The translations under genes were made by a program, and so were the position numbers. Below are positions 33,446-56,970 of a DNA stretch of 64,000 nt, in pieces. The notes under the pieces were generated by a model. That model did no database searches, had not been told where the DNA came from, and worked only from the letters and a program-made list of their open reading frames with translations. How positions within the stretch are numbered: the stretch's first letter is position 1; each line of letters opens with the position of its first letter. The stretch lies in contig NC_061783.1 of NCBI RefSeq assembly GCF_022458985.1, forward strand, positions 16,747,913-16,811,912, given 5' to 3'. Origin of the DNA: Mugil cephalus. Lineage: Eukaryota > Chordata > Actinopteri > Mugiliformes > Mugilidae.

Positions 33446-36400
33446 TTAGCGGATGGCCTTGACGGGGCTCTTGAAGCTCGAGGCGGCTTGCAGCTGCAGC
33501 TGATAGGCCATGGGGTGGATCTTGAAGCCGTACAGCCTGGAGGCGAAAAAAAAAAAAGAGGGAGACAATCGTTTAATTGTGAAACGGTTCAAAGGAAAAA
33601 AGAGGCAACGCAAACGGGCGCGTCGTCCAAAAAGCGTTTGATCGGCCCTGATGTTTTTTGTTTTTAGGGAGACAGAGCTGAGGTGTGAGTTGACTCTTTG
33701 TCACGAGACGTTTTGTGGAGATGTTTTGTTGCGTTGTTGCCGTAAACGGGCGTCACACGGCAGAACAAAGACATGATAAGAGAGTGGCCGAAATTAATAT
33801 CTAAAGAGGATTTAACCTGAAGTTTAGGCGTTACTTTGACATGACGTGCATCTTTGCCATTTTTTTTTTATTTGATAATTTGTGTTAGACTAAATTTTCA
33901 GTCACGATTGTTGAAAGTGAAGCGGGAAATAGAAACAAAAATGGACCCGACTGGCAAAAAAGACACAGCGGCGACGAGTGTTTGGGTGGCGTCATTATAG
34001 AGCGAGACAGATATTTTTTTTATTTGATGACACGGCATCACGGGACACGGTTTCAGACCGGACTGGTTTCAATGAAACGCTTCTAAACATGCAAGATGTG
34101 ACCGCATCACTGTGAAGTGTGGTGAAGATGGAAAGGTCCAAAAAACTAATTTTTTAAAAAATGAAGAAGCTGAACGAGATGACTCACGCCAAAAAAAAAA
34201 TAAATAAATAAAAATAAAAAGGTGCTGTACTGGTTGTTTTTTTTACCAACCAGACGTCTCCGATTTCTGGGGACAGTCCCTGTTTTGAACGTCCTGTCCC
34301 CCGGCTACAGCCGTCCTAGAAAATGTCCCCAGTTTTTGATTTTTATGAATATGAGAACAAAAATGTTGACTACAATTATTACGGTAGCTGGTCACGAGAT
34401 AGTTTAAATGTGTATAAATATGAATCAACATTTCATCTTAAATGAAACCACTGTCTCCGTTTCTTCATTTTTATCTTGATAACATTTTTTTCCACACATC
34501 AGCAGTCAGTGCTAACGTGTGGCCATGCAAACCTGTTTTACTACTAGTGTTTGATTATTCTACATTATTTACTCATTTATCATTACAGTAAAACAGTCCA
34601 TCCTTAGTCACTCAAGGAAATGTTGTGAAATGTGATTATGCACGGGAAAAAAATACCGTGGAATAACTTTGGAGGAAAAAAAAAAACATGGAATACATTT
34701 TCAGTCATACCAGTCAGACCTGGCTCTGGAAGGTGACTACGTCTAGGATCCGAAGTAGCGTAGAAGTGACTTAACTCAACTGAAATCTACAGTTCTGGCA
34801 ACAAACGGTGAATATATTTAATTTGATAACTTTCTATAGAGATGACGATCAGGTAGCAAACACAGCTTGAATGAACGTCTGAGCTCGTTTGGTGTTTAGA
34901 CTGTAACATGATGAGACGAGTGTGAAGAGACGGGAGGAGAAGGAAGATGTTGATCTGGGTAAACAAGGGTCATGTGTGGGTTTAAAACTGTAACTCAACA
35001 TCATAAAGATAAATCTAAACGAGTTCTCTTCACTTGGATTAACTTGTAATCACGTTCTGGAGGCCACTTTAAGTCACCTGAACTAAATATATTAGGTACA
35101 ATCTACATTTCTAAAGTCCCACTTCTCTTACAGATGTTTCAGTTCTTAAACTATTTTTATCATCACTGGTTCCAGAGATTGGTGGCATCTCATCAGCATT
35201 CAGGCCTGACGGTGCTATGGAGTAAAAGCCAGATTTCTAACTTGAGGGAACAGAAATCAGGGGCCATATTCATCAAATTTCTTAAAATTACTCCTAAGAA
35301 TCATGTTAAGAGTTGAATTATGATTAAATAAAAAAAAAAACTATTGGAATCAAAAATACCAAAATATCTTAGAGACTTCACAGCAAATCATAAGTATATT
35401 TTACAAAATATATACACTGACAATGAATCAAAAATAAATGTTTCCTAATTTAACTATTAATTGTACTATTTTATTTCCAACGTAACTTTTTCTGATTGTA
35501 TTTTATGTCGACCAACATGTTGTGGTCTGCATTAAAAACCACTTGTGTGTTGATACTTTAGTCTCTTTTCCTGTTCACATAAATGTTCTCGTCCACACTC
35601 GGAGCAATACTTCTAACACGTGTGCTGTCGACTACTCCAGGAAAGCCAGATATTTGCATGAATGCAGTTTGTAATTTGTTGAGTTGTGATGGTCCTAAAT
35701 CATCTGCTACATTTGTCCTGTAGCGAGATTTCAAAGCAGTGGGACGGCCTTTAATTCTGGCATGAAAGCTCAGATGCGTTGTTCCGTTAGTGGTGAGACG
35801 ACGTCTCTTATTAAAACCGTAACATAGATAAAACTCGCTCTGTCCAAACCGCATCGTTTGATCAGCTGCCCTGGACCAGATTCCAACAATTCTCTGCACT
35901 TAAGACTAAAATGCCACTCTGATAAATACGGACCCAGATATTTTGAATCAAGACTGAATCTTTAAACTTTTTTTTTAAACATAGTTGAAGCTGAGCAACA
36001 GAAACTTCCTCTCAATTTCATCATGGTAACATCACTTACGAGCAGGTTCTGCTGCACGATTCATGATAAAGAGCTCATAAGCACTAATGATGAAAGGCTG
36101 CTGTAAATCTGTGGCCGTAAAGCACCTGTAAGCTGCTGCAGCTGCTGATTAAACCACAAAGAAGATCGTATATAAGCAAATACATATTCTGTAAATTTCC
36201 TTTAATTTGATCTCATTTGTTTTATGTTGTGTTTTTTTGCGTTGTTTACTTTTATGTGCAACAAAGTCACGGTGACAAAGTCAATTTCCCTCGTGGATCA
36301 TTAAAAAAGTCTAATTTGAGATTTTAACATCTGTCAGCATTAGTACGCTAGCTAACGTTAGCCTCGCTCCAGTTGCTTTGTCTCCTCCTGCCCTCGGTTC

Positions 36401-39234
36401 ATTTGTTTTGAAAACATCCAGATTTTAAATTAAATTATCAAACATGTTTTATGTTAATCTCCCTGAATTCATTTCTCGAGTGGTGGGGGAGGCTTAAAAT
36501 CGGCTGAAACTCCGGTCGCCTTGAGTCGCACTAACCTCGGGACAAACTGGTTGGCGGGCCTCTTGGGTCTGTACTCCGGGTGGACCATGAAGAGCATGTG
36601 GGGGAAGCCGGTGCCGAAATAGGCTCCATCTGTGTGGTGGTGCCTGGACGACTTGGGTGTGTAGACATCCATACATTTAGGACAGTACAGCTTCACCATG
36701 GCCTCACCTGGGATGTCTGACAGGCCTGTGGAGGAAGGGATAAATAAAATCGACTACACTTCCAAAAACAGCACGGACGCGTTTCTGATATTTTCCCCCA
36801 ATTATCTAAAAACCTGCAACAACATAACTTCCTTTCATTCCTTTCGTGCAACAAATTTGATGCAGAATTAAAGTGTAAAACACAATTTGTTGCGGTTCAC
36901 TCACCAATAGGAAGCATAGGCTGATTCTCACAATAGACGCGGGGGCAGTAACCAAAGTCTCCCTGCTGATACTTCTCCAGCTGAAAAGGTAAAAAAACTG
37001 AGTTTAATGACAAGTCAGAAAATTAAACCATCATTTCAAAAGGAAGGATATAAAGCAGTATTTATCTGCCCTTAATAAATATGGTGAAAATATGGTTTAA
37101 TACATGTTTTAAATTTTACACCAAGAACAAACCATCACAATAAAGTTAAATATTTAGCTGAACATTTGAAAACATCAGATATTGTTTCACAGGCTGTAAA
37201 CAACTGAGGCAATAAAAGAAGTAGTTAGCCAAGTGTTATGAAATGATTTGTTGATTAACTGGTTAAAAAATTGGAAATCTACAAGTGTTTGTGCTTGAAA
37301 AACTATTTATATGTAAATTATTTCGATCTTCTTCCACTGTGTAAACGTAATCCCTTAAATCTGTTCTCTGAGGAAGTAAAATACTTCATACTCAAATTTC
37401 AAATTTGTGTTAAATTTTATCGACATAAATCTGGAGAATGAGCGATGATGATAATAGTCTCAAGCTGCAGCCCTGAATATAGCTACTGAGTTTTCTCCCC
37501 ATCATTGGTGGCCATATATAAACACTCATCTCTGGTTTCTTACACACTGTTCATGTGCTATAGCATCGAGAAAGGAACCAAGTGAGGATGGCAAGAACCC
37601 AAACTATGTTTTCAGTTTTCCTGGATATTCTCTAAACTAAATCCAATTTTTTCCACACACATCCTGCAACAGATCAGCCAGACACCAGCATTAGTTTTAG
37701 AAAGGTCTACCTAGTAAATTAGCAGCTGAGTGTCTGTTACAAAGTAGATACACATAATTATTTGTGGAATTATAATTAAACCTCTACATAATCTGATAAT
37801 GTAGGTTAATTTTTCTCTCCCGTTTTGCGTAGTGAGCGATTTTGGCGCGTACCATTTGTGCGATGCCTCGGTTAGTGAGGATGTAGCGTGCGTGGATGAG
37901 GCCGTACAGCATCTCAGCCGCCTGCTCGATCAGGTCGCTCTGGTTGGGATTGTCCTCGAGCTCCTCGTCTGGAAATGGAAACAGAAACGACACTTTGTTT
38001 TTGACAGTCCAAACAGAGGGACTACGAGACGGGAAGGAAATACCGGGGGCACGACAGAGAGCACTCTTGCGTGCTTTTCCCAAAAGAAGAATGCAACACA
38101 AAAAGGTTTTTCTAAACGTGCTACATCAATGAATCTGAAACGGCACGGGACAAAGACGACAGAAAATCTGAGCGAGTCTGAAGAACGAACGAACTCACTT
38201 GGTTTCAAAGATCCTGTGAAAATGTAAAATGACATGAAAAAAAAAAAAGAAGCACTGCAGGGAGTTAGAGGGAAAATCATCTTTAGAGGAAACAACCTGC
38301 ACACCAGCTGAGACTGCCTCAAAACAAAAGACAGCTGGGATCAAATGTTTTTTAGTTATTAATGGCACGATGAAAAGCTTAGCTGAAGTCAGGAAACACC
38401 TACAATTCCTCTACAGTATCAAATATGTACGAGTACTGATATAATACTAAGGACATTAACGAATGCTCGGCTAAAACTGAGAAGTGTGAAGGCGTGAACG
38501 TAACATACAGACCTGGCTCAAGGTCCAAGATCATGTCTAGGGCCTGGCGGTAGTGGGGAACCTGCTCATTGAGCCCTGTCAGGTTAAACTTATCCTGGAT
38601 GTAGTCTTCATCCACCTGTTGTTAAAGAAAACCAGGTAAGAAATCAGATTATTTATTAATTAATGTGGAATCAAACCCCACTAACAAAGTGGAATAAAGG
38701 ACAGATCAGTTCACAGACATTATTTAAGACACTAGTTGAACTTTTAACAAATCCGAGTATCACTTTAATGTACTTGGAGCATAATTCAGGACCACCTAAA
38801 GGGAAGTTTGCTGCATATATCAACTCACTGGATGGTAAATATATATCTATATATATATATTTCTTCACATCCTTACTGGTTCAGAAAAGTGGAGAACAGC
38901 TCTCAACTACAACTTTTGCTTCACATAGTTTGTAATAACTTAAAGAGATTTCCTTCAGCCCAGATAAAATGTTTTGTTTTCCTCAACAGACACATGGTGC
39001 TTGTAGATTTACGAGGGATTTTCTTTCCCAAGTAACATTTTATCAGCAGATCTCTAAATCCTGGATATGCCATGGATCACTTATATATCTGACAGTGTCT
39101 GTGGTGATTATTTAGTCCAGGTTTAAATACTGACACATGCAGATGAGACTCAGACAACGTACCTCGCAGAAAAACTCATTGCCCCTCAGTCCACAGAACC
39201 AGGAGATCCATGACACTTCCTCTGAACTGCTCAT
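33446..39234 (-). CDS. csnk2b: Casein kinase 2 regulatory subunit beta, complete
   Basis: Six coding exons: 39234-39163, 38615-38513, 37968-37853, 36980-36905, 36725-36536 and 33536-33446. Lengths 72, 103, 116, 76, 190 and 91 nt sum to 648, giving 215 residues plus stop, the exact length of vertebrate CK2-beta. The protein starts [13 protein letters not shown] (autophosphorylation site), has the acidic loop around [12 protein letters not shown], the zinc-ribbon cysteines in CPRVYC (109, 114) and CPKC (137, 140) that drive dimerisation, and ends [10 protein letters not shown]. It forms the dimer that binds two catalytic alpha subunits and sets stability and substrate choice of the constitutive Ser/Thr kinase. 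The donor after exon 2 is the weak CCAG|GTCTGT. Intron 5 (3.0 kb) carries a Harbinger relic. The ATG exon begins only two bases before the ATG, so the 5' UTR must come from an upstream exon (see 39975-40060). Confidence 0.98.
35260..35935 (-). mobile_element. PIF/Harbinger (HARBI1-like) transposon relic in csnk2b intron 5
   Basis: The left end 'ggggccatattcatcaaatt' and the reverse complement of the right end (GGGTCCGTATTTATCAGAG) form inverted repeats of the type GGGKCCRTATTYATCA. On the minus strand at 35899-35558 an open frame includes [11 protein letters not shown] and then [15 protein letters not shown], the conserved block of Harbinger transposases that normally contains the first catalytic Asp in a CIDGTH-like motif. 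Here that motif is VDSTRV, so it is degenerate. The rest of the transposase is missing. The element is about 676 bp, non-functional, and has no Myb-like partner gene. Confidence 0.7.
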
Positions 39235-39859
39235 CTCTGAAAACCTAAATGAAGTGGACATCATTACAAATGTGCTGCGTTCACGTTCATTTCTTTAAAC
39301 AGAAAATTATGTGAGGAAAACTATTTCATATCAGCCTCTTCATATCAAGCCAGACAATTTTACTAAAGCTTTATCTGCATGTACTTTACATAGGTAGGTA
39401 GAACGAAACTAGGCTAATTCAGGCCGGTAAACCGGTTTAATTATTTCCTTGTTCTTCACGTGAAATTTGCCTGAATGCAACACTAAATTGTCCAGTCTGC
39501 AAACATTTTTTTTAATTTAAACATTCAAATAACAACACGATTTTTTACAATTACCCCAAAATGACAACATGAAAGTATAATTTCATGATAAATCGAGACA
39601 AATAAGTAAAGAAATAGTTCCTGCTCCTAAACCCTGATGAATGCTAAGCTAACTACATGGCTAGTCAATATTAACATCTCAAAAATGTTTCGTTAGTTTT
39701 AAAAGCTTGCTTTTGATGTGTATTATTTTATCTATAAGTATGTCACAAATACATATTATTGGTTATTAATCATTTGTGATAAATCCAACCTTAAACGTGT
39801 TGCGTACTCAAACGCGCCGCTAGCTAATGCAGCTAATGCTAAGTTGCTACGCTACAGTG

Positions 39860-40060
39860 AAATTCAATATGGCGGACGGCCAGAAACCCAACAGGCCTCG
39901 CGACAAATATTAACTCTTCCTGGAATGTAAATATATTCTTCGAGCTGTTAACGGTGTAGCTGCAACAAACGTACCCGACTTTCAACTTTTATACTCAACA
40001 AAAAAATCCCGGCAGATCAACAATGTAGAAAGACCACGGTTGTAAATAAGATGGACACCA
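39860..40060 (-). promoter_or_regulatory. csnk2b: csnk2b promoter and probable 5' UTR exon
   Basis: A strong minus-strand donor, GTCGGG|GTACGT type, ends a candidate non-coding exon at 39975; the next acceptor (TTTTCAG) is just before the ATG exon at 39236. Within the predicted first intron, about 100 bases past the donor, lies 'caatatggcggacgg' (about 39867-39881), close to the YY1 consensus AANATGGCGG, which often sits just downstream of start sites of housekeeping genes. The start site is probably near 40020-40060. No TATA box is seen, as expected for this gene. Confidence 0.45.
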
Positions 40061-40155
40061 CCTCCCTTCTTCTTCTCCTTCTTCTTCGTCTTCTTTGTTT
40101 TTAATGGCCGATGGCAAGTTAAAGGTGCAATACCGCCACCTACCGGGCTGGAGCG
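40055..40155 (+). repeat. Second copy of the CTTCTT ... GGTGCAATACCGCCACCT repeat
   Basis: 'cttcttctccttcttcttcg' then 'aatggccgatggcaagttaa', 'aggtgcaataccgccaccta', 'cgggctgga'. Same order as at 8485-8555. Its position immediately upstream of the csnk2b first exon means a repeat forms the distal boundary of this promoter. Confidence 0.5.
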
Positions 40156-40159
40156 TGGC

Positions 40160-43100
40160 TCAGGAGATCATTAAAACAAAACCAAAGGAAAAACATAAAA
40201 CAAAAACCTACAGTGTACTGTTGTTTGTTCCCTTCTTCCTCGTAGGCCTTACAATCAACCAGTACACGTTGGACAGATTTCATATTATAACTGTGTGTGT
40301 TCTCGCTACGCCAACATGTTTTGTGAATATTATAATTATCCAATTTCCGATATCAGATCTTTATGCTCTGCAATCGATTCTCAAATAAAAATATCAATAC
40401 TTTTGATGCTTCAGTAATTTGAGGTAATGTCATTAACAGAAACATAGTGTAAAGTAACAAAACTATTGAGTTGTGACAACACAATAAATCTTCTGAAACA
40501 CCTCAGGTCAAACCACAATACAGAATACGAGGCATTTGTGATGATACGCTATCTCATTATACTTCTTAAGATAAAATAAATAAATTACTGTGATGTATTT
40601 TATTCTTTAGGTGTATTTATGCAAAGTATCGGTGTCAGATTGGTATCGCAAATACCCAGTATCGGGTCGGAAAAGACAATCAGTGGTATCGAACATCACT
40701 ATCTTCTTCTTTTCCTGAGTCGCGCTCTGTCACAGTAGTGTGTTTTAGACAAGAATATATACAAAAAAGATAACAAATTTGAAAGAATATACAAAATATA
40801 ATAACACTGAAAAATATGTAGAGGAAAATAGAAATATAGAGACATCCTGTATATGTTAAAACTGGTAAACAAAACAAAAACAAGCCAGTGTTGGCCGGTG
40901 TTGTTGGGATGAATGACCTTTGGTAGCCTTCCTTCTGGCTGTGTGGATGCATCAGTCTGCTGCTTTAATTAATCCTTTAATTCATAATTAACAATATATG
41001 AATAAATCTGCAATTATTTTTAATATTATAGACTTTCCACATGTTTATACAGATTTTACTCCTGTAAAATAATTTAATCTTTGCAACCTTTTCCTAAGAT
41101 GTTTTGGTTCATATATTCAGATTTAGGACTAAATGTGTCTACATTAATGCACTAAATTAATGTTTTTAGACAGACATCTGATATATTCTGGATCATTAAA
41201 TTGTCTGCCTATATTTTTGTCAAAATCGTGTTCATAAAAGAAAATGTTCCACCTCATTGACTCCTGGACGACTGACCACCAGTCTGATTATGTGTTGGGA
41301 AATTAGTTAAACTAACCTGGTCTGTGCAAATGATGTTGGATTAAATAAAAGAATAATTACACAGATTTTATTTCTTTGTACCAAGACACCTGCCTGAGAC
41401 TGAAAACTACCAAAAAGAAAAATGTTTTCTTAGGAACAACCATTATTCTACTCACTTTAAGACCATCAGCTAAATGCTGAACACTAATTGCAAATATTTA
41501 GTTTAGTATTTTGTTTGTTCCTTACACCACAGAAACAAAAAACATCCAGATAAAGTCATTTTCTTTCCCAATATGTTTAAATATTCCTCTTCTCCACCAA
41601 CCAAGAATGAGACGCTCGATTCAGATTTCCATTAAATCAAAAGTAGTTTATTTAACTTTGCCTTCTCTGTATAACTTTATTATAATAAGACACTTCTCTG
41701 CTTGTACATTGCTCCCTTGAACTAAAAATGGCAACATTTGTTTGTGGGAATGTAAGTTGGGGTAGACAAAACTTAGATACATACCAATATACATACATGT
41801 GTGTATATTACGGTTCCATTAATTAATAAAACCATAAATGCTAAAAACTGCTTCAACCACTCCAGGTACCTCAGTAATGCTGAAAACATAATACAATCTT
41901 TGAGTAATTTTTTTTGTTTTTTTTTAACGCGTGTGTGTGTGTGTGTGTGGAATACACTACTTTTGTTTTCTTTTAACATGGGTACATACAATAATGCACA
42001 CATCAACATTAAGAGTTAAGGAGGGATGAAGGACTCTTTGAGCCAGTGTTACAGCCATCAATGTATGAACCAGTTACAACAGGCAAGGCAAGCTGCACCC
42101 ATGGGCGTGTTCATGCTTAGAAGAAGTGAAAAATAAAAATATGTCCAACTTCACTTGCCTGCTGGAGAATGTTTATGCTTAAATTACACAGAAAACTGGC
42201 AAAGTTCTCCCGCTGCAGGTTCCTCATTTGGACGAGGAACGTATACACACACAGCTGAATGTATATATGTGGATGTATTTAAGAGACAGAAGACATGTCT
42301 TAATAATATTGGTTAAATCACATGTGGGCATACAAGGCAGAAAGTGCTTGCCATTCATCGTGTTAACCCTCTGCTCCCCTCCCCACCCCGTCCCCCCGTC
42401 CCCATAGTTATTAACACAGACACTGGAAAAACACACATACACACAGGCACGCACACACGTCCACAAAAATCATCAAATGCCCTACTCACAACATCCCCGA
42501 GACGACCTTCAAACTGTTGTCAGTAAACAAACAAAACCCCAACTTACAGCAGTGACAGAATTGATGCAGATGAGCCAAAAAAACAAAAAAAAAAAAAAAA
42601 AAAAATCAATTTCGTTGTTGTTGTGTTCCGTCATTTTATGTCTCACACAAACTACAAAGTGTAGTCCTACATCAATGTTTCCTCACTCCGGGTCGGCGTT
42701 ATGCGTTGGAAACCGTGCGTTGAACTGAGGGGGGGGGGGGGGGGGTCACCTGTTCAGCGTCAGTCCTGAATTCTTTTTTTATTTTTTTCGTTTGGGCTCC
42801 CTGTTGCCACCGCGTACGGAAACAGATACCGCGGGCGTGCGCAGGAGTGGGCGCGCTTTGAAAATAAAAAATACTTCCTCAGAACAGAAGTCCTTCCAGG
42901 AGGAGAGCCCCCCCCCCCCCACACACACAAACACACACACGACAACAACAGAGAGGGTGTGATAGTACAACACTGTGTGCCTGGCTCGGTACTCTGGGCC
43001 CAGACAGAGCACCTGTCCCGCTGTGTCACATGTAACCTGCCCAAAAATAATTAACAGGGAAAAAAAAATAAAGAAGAGGAAAAGAAAACAGCAAACGTGG

Positions 43101-44429
43101 ATGTTTGTTAAACTACAAGGAGTGCTTATTAGAACATGCTCAATCACCTACTGAAGCGTTTCTATGAAAGTCATTTATGACCTCAGTTTTCCCTTGATAC
43201 GATCTGACTTTTATTTCATCGTGAGAGGGGGGGGGTTCCATAAAAGTGGAAGTCTTTTCTGAGGAAATAAAGCCATCAAGCTATTGATAAAGTCTTCATA
43301 GGGTAAACAGAAACAGGGGGCTTTCATTCAGAAGTAAATAGGATGCTACAGTGAGGCCCCAGAAAACATAAGCCTTTATTCCTACAAAATAAAAAATAGG
43401 AGCAACCAAATTCTACTGAAAAATGTCTGAGCAGGTCAAAAAACGTGGGGGGGGAGAGAAATTCACACCGTCTTTCTGATCAAGCAGCAGAAACACTGAT
43501 ATTAAAGACAAACCGATGCAAGTGTGGGTGAGCGCTGAGCAGTAAAACTTGGATGGGTCTTATCACAGTAAAATAGACATGAAGGAAGGTTTGGGAAATT
43601 TAGTAAAAGGTATTTTAATGACCTGCTTTTGTATAAGAAAAAACACACATCCCTAACATTTCTCTGAGGCTGAAACTCAACTGACACAACGCAAAAAAAA
43701 AAAAAAAAAAAAATTGACACAATAGAAACAAAACATCTTATGTTACATTGTTCTCGTTAAAAGATGAAGCTGCACTCTTTCCCTTTGAGAGGGAGGTAAT
43801 GCAGAACTGCACTACTGGATACCACCCAAGGCCGAAGTGTGGTAGAAATATACACAGGTACATAAATATAAAAGATAGCCCGATCCCAACATTTTTGCCA
43901 ATTTAATCCCACATTTCTGTTTTGCAGCGACACATTTTTTTGTTGTTGTTGTTGTTTTTTTTGTTTTTAACAGATGTCATATTTGTGCTTGTATGTGCGA
44001 GTATGTGTGGAGCTCTGTGTGAATGTCTTCTGTCAAACGACGTGCACCTCTTTTTGTACAACCACATGCTTGTCAAACCCAACTGGGGTGAGTTTCTTGA
44101 GGGGAGGTTTTTTTTTTAAAAAAAGAAAAGAAAAGAAAGAGGAGGGAGAGGCTGAGTGGACACTAATGAACGGAGAGCAAGACAGGAGAAACGGTAGAAA
44201 TTTACAATAACGGACGGTAGATAGTAGAATGATGCGAAAGGAGAAAGAGGCGACTGGGGGTAGGGGGCAGCTAAAGTGAAAGTGAATACCATCTCCATAT
44301 ACTGTACAATGTACTAATGTGTTTAAGGATGCCAACAGATTAGCCATGAAATTATGATCAAAAAGGATTAAGATGTAATAGGGTGGTTTTCAATGTGGGT
44401 GGGGCTCATCCGAAATGATTTATATTTCA
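40160..44429. other. Probable prrc2a 3' UTR and prrc2a-csnk2b intergenic sequence
   Basis: Follows the prrc2a stop codon. Minus-strand AATAAA words at about 43373, 43214 and 41648 are possible poly(A) signals. The stretch contains a G17 run (42729-42745), a C13 run (42908-42920), A and T homopolymers and GT arrays (41933-41950). I searched the minus strand here for the C-terminal part of PRRC2A and found none. At 40330-40705 there are 'GGTATCG'-rich words ('cagtatcgggtcgg', 'agtggtatcgaacat') that suggest another decayed hAT-like repeat. Confidence 0.5.
42729..42920. repeat. Paired homopolymers: G17 and C13 runs
   Basis: Plus strand has 17 G at 42729-42745 and 13 C at 42908-42920, about 160 bases apart. 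In a minus-strand transcript these become a C run and a G run in that reversed order and could pair as a long hairpin; the G run could also form a quadruplex. Confidence 0.8.
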
Positions 44430-54457
<10,028 letters not shown>

Positions 54458-56970
54458 TCATTGAGTATGGTGAGCCCTGAGACTGGGGAGAAAAGAAACA
54501 AAGACAGAGAGAGATTTGACACCAGGTAAACACAGAAAGTGAGAGTTTAAACGATCCGAGTACGCATTTGAAACAACTACAACAGGGGAAAAAAATGTCA
54601 CACGTGAAAAAAGAAAAAAGGATTTGACTACAGTAGTACTCGAGTGGACTGATTCGTTGTGATTAAGCGCTTGTAGAAAAGATAGAAAATATGTCACATG
54701 TAGTAACAAACTAATCACAAAACATTCGCAAATATGTAGTAACATAAGACTACTCTGTATTTCAACAAAAGACACATTTGCTGCCTGATGCTAACTTTTT
54801 ACTGTCAACTTTTTACACATTTAATTATTTATTCCCTACTCACTGCAGCTCTGTCGTAATTACACAATTCTTATGTATGCAACGAAAAGGTACGATGGAT
54901 TATCATGGCAGTGCATTTGTTCAGCTTTGCGCTAAATAAATTCTGGTCATGCTCCAGCTTTTGAGCATGTGTACAGGTTCTTAACTTTCCTTTTACATTA
55001 TCTCCACACATCTTTTTAGTTAGGTCAGATTAAGCTTTGTCCCAGCATAAACAGAGTTTGGCGTGCGCAGACATTAAACAGCACTCATCACAGGAAATAT
55101 TGTACAAAAGAACCTTGGTTTCTATGGGAACACATTATAAATGTTATTCTCCCATGCTTTGCCTTGAGACAGGGTTTGGCTCCATGGCAACTGCTGGCCC
55201 TTTAGCTTGAACTCATTTTACTGCACATCAATAAAACACACAGCACTGACATCTGTCCAATTCAGCATGATTTGGCTGCATCCATCAGGTGAAACTGCTT
55301 CCCCCTCTCCACCAGACTCCCATTAGGCATAATTACTGAAAACAGACAATTCCTCTAAGACTAATCTATTAACCTACAAGTAACACCAGATATGTCATTC
55401 ACTTGTTTTAGATGAAGTAGCAAAATAATGTGAGCCAATCCAAACAGTCCAGGACAACTACAGGGCTGAACAAAACCTTTGTTTCTTTGTTACAATGCTT
55501 ATTGTTTAGTGCGCTGACTCCTGGGGTGTATATTTAGAAAATGAAATTAATGAGATACCAAATCATGACAGCTCCATTAGTCTTCAGCATACCCAGCAGT
55601 CTACTATCTGCTTGAATAGATGACTGCATACGAGAGATTGCATAAACAACAGTTGTGTTTACCATGTTTAGCCAAACCAACAGATCCAAGCATGGATCAT
55701 TTTGAGACCTCAATCAAAACAGTGGGAAAAGACTCAATTGTGAAGCCAACAGCCTTCTACTGTGCACTGATAATCATTATAAAAAAAGAAAAATCACACG
55801 GTGATTGCAGGTACACACTTTACTGCAGGAGTTAACACTAAATAAAGTGTTTCACGCACAGACTACCGAGCAGTAGCTCCGCATTGTGCCACAATAGCCC
55901 GATGAGATTAGAAAATTAGGTCGTGGGATGGCTGGTCAGCTACATGTTGTGTGGGATTAACGGGGACCAAGCAGCTACACTACGAAGCCATAACTGTAGC
56001 ACCATACACCACAATGAGGCCGTATGTAGCTAAAGCTAACCAGAAGCACTGATCTCGACATTATTTGGTCCGTATCAGTCGGTAGCTACGACACAACTGC
56101 AACCAGGCCGTCAAACGTATAAAACACAAATAGGTAAATGCATTGTGGTGCTAAGTGGTGTTAGCGAGCTAACACAGGGCCTCGGTGTTCTCGTAGGGAG
56201 GGGGACTGCGTTGATGTTTCATAATGCATTTTCAACACCTTGCGGTATCGTTAGCTTTCTGCAGTCCAACCATGCGAGCTTCTACGGTTTCAATCACACG
56301 CCGACGTCGCAAATGAGAGTCTCCATCAAACTGTGTTGCGCACAGTGGATATGAGACACAGGGCAACGCAGAAAATAGGATTTTATTAGGAGAACAAAAC
56401 AAAATGGCGGTGGAGGCAGGCCCAGAGACCGGCTGTGTACCCTAGCCCCGACGAGCTTACCATCATACGGCTGAATAACATTAAAATCCAGTTAAAATGC
56501 TGCCAGGCGCGTTTAATTGTGTTGGGAAAAGAGTGAAATACACACGGTTATAAAGCTACACGACTAACCTCACAGCGTTATTCCAGACTAACAACCTGTG
56601 CTAACGTTTAACCGCTACCATTAGCTACGTAGTTTTATTTAGCATATTGTTGTTCTGAATAACACAATTGTTCCATTAGTAATCTGGCTATGTAACCACT
56701 TTAACCGAACAGTAAATACACCTTATTCAAAACAATAGTCCACTGAATATTTTCATATGACAGATGACATATAGCGGCTAACCACTTAGCCAAATTGTGC
56801 TAACAAAGCTAGGTATCCACCTAACGTTAGAAGAAGAAAAAATACAGGACTTAAATCACCTTTCGAGGTAAGATAAATCTACACCCGGGTGTTACGGTGT
56901 TAATTTATACTCGGTTTAATCTAACTGCTCAGCCTTTGCGTAAAGCATGCACAGTTTTCCGGCCACTGAC

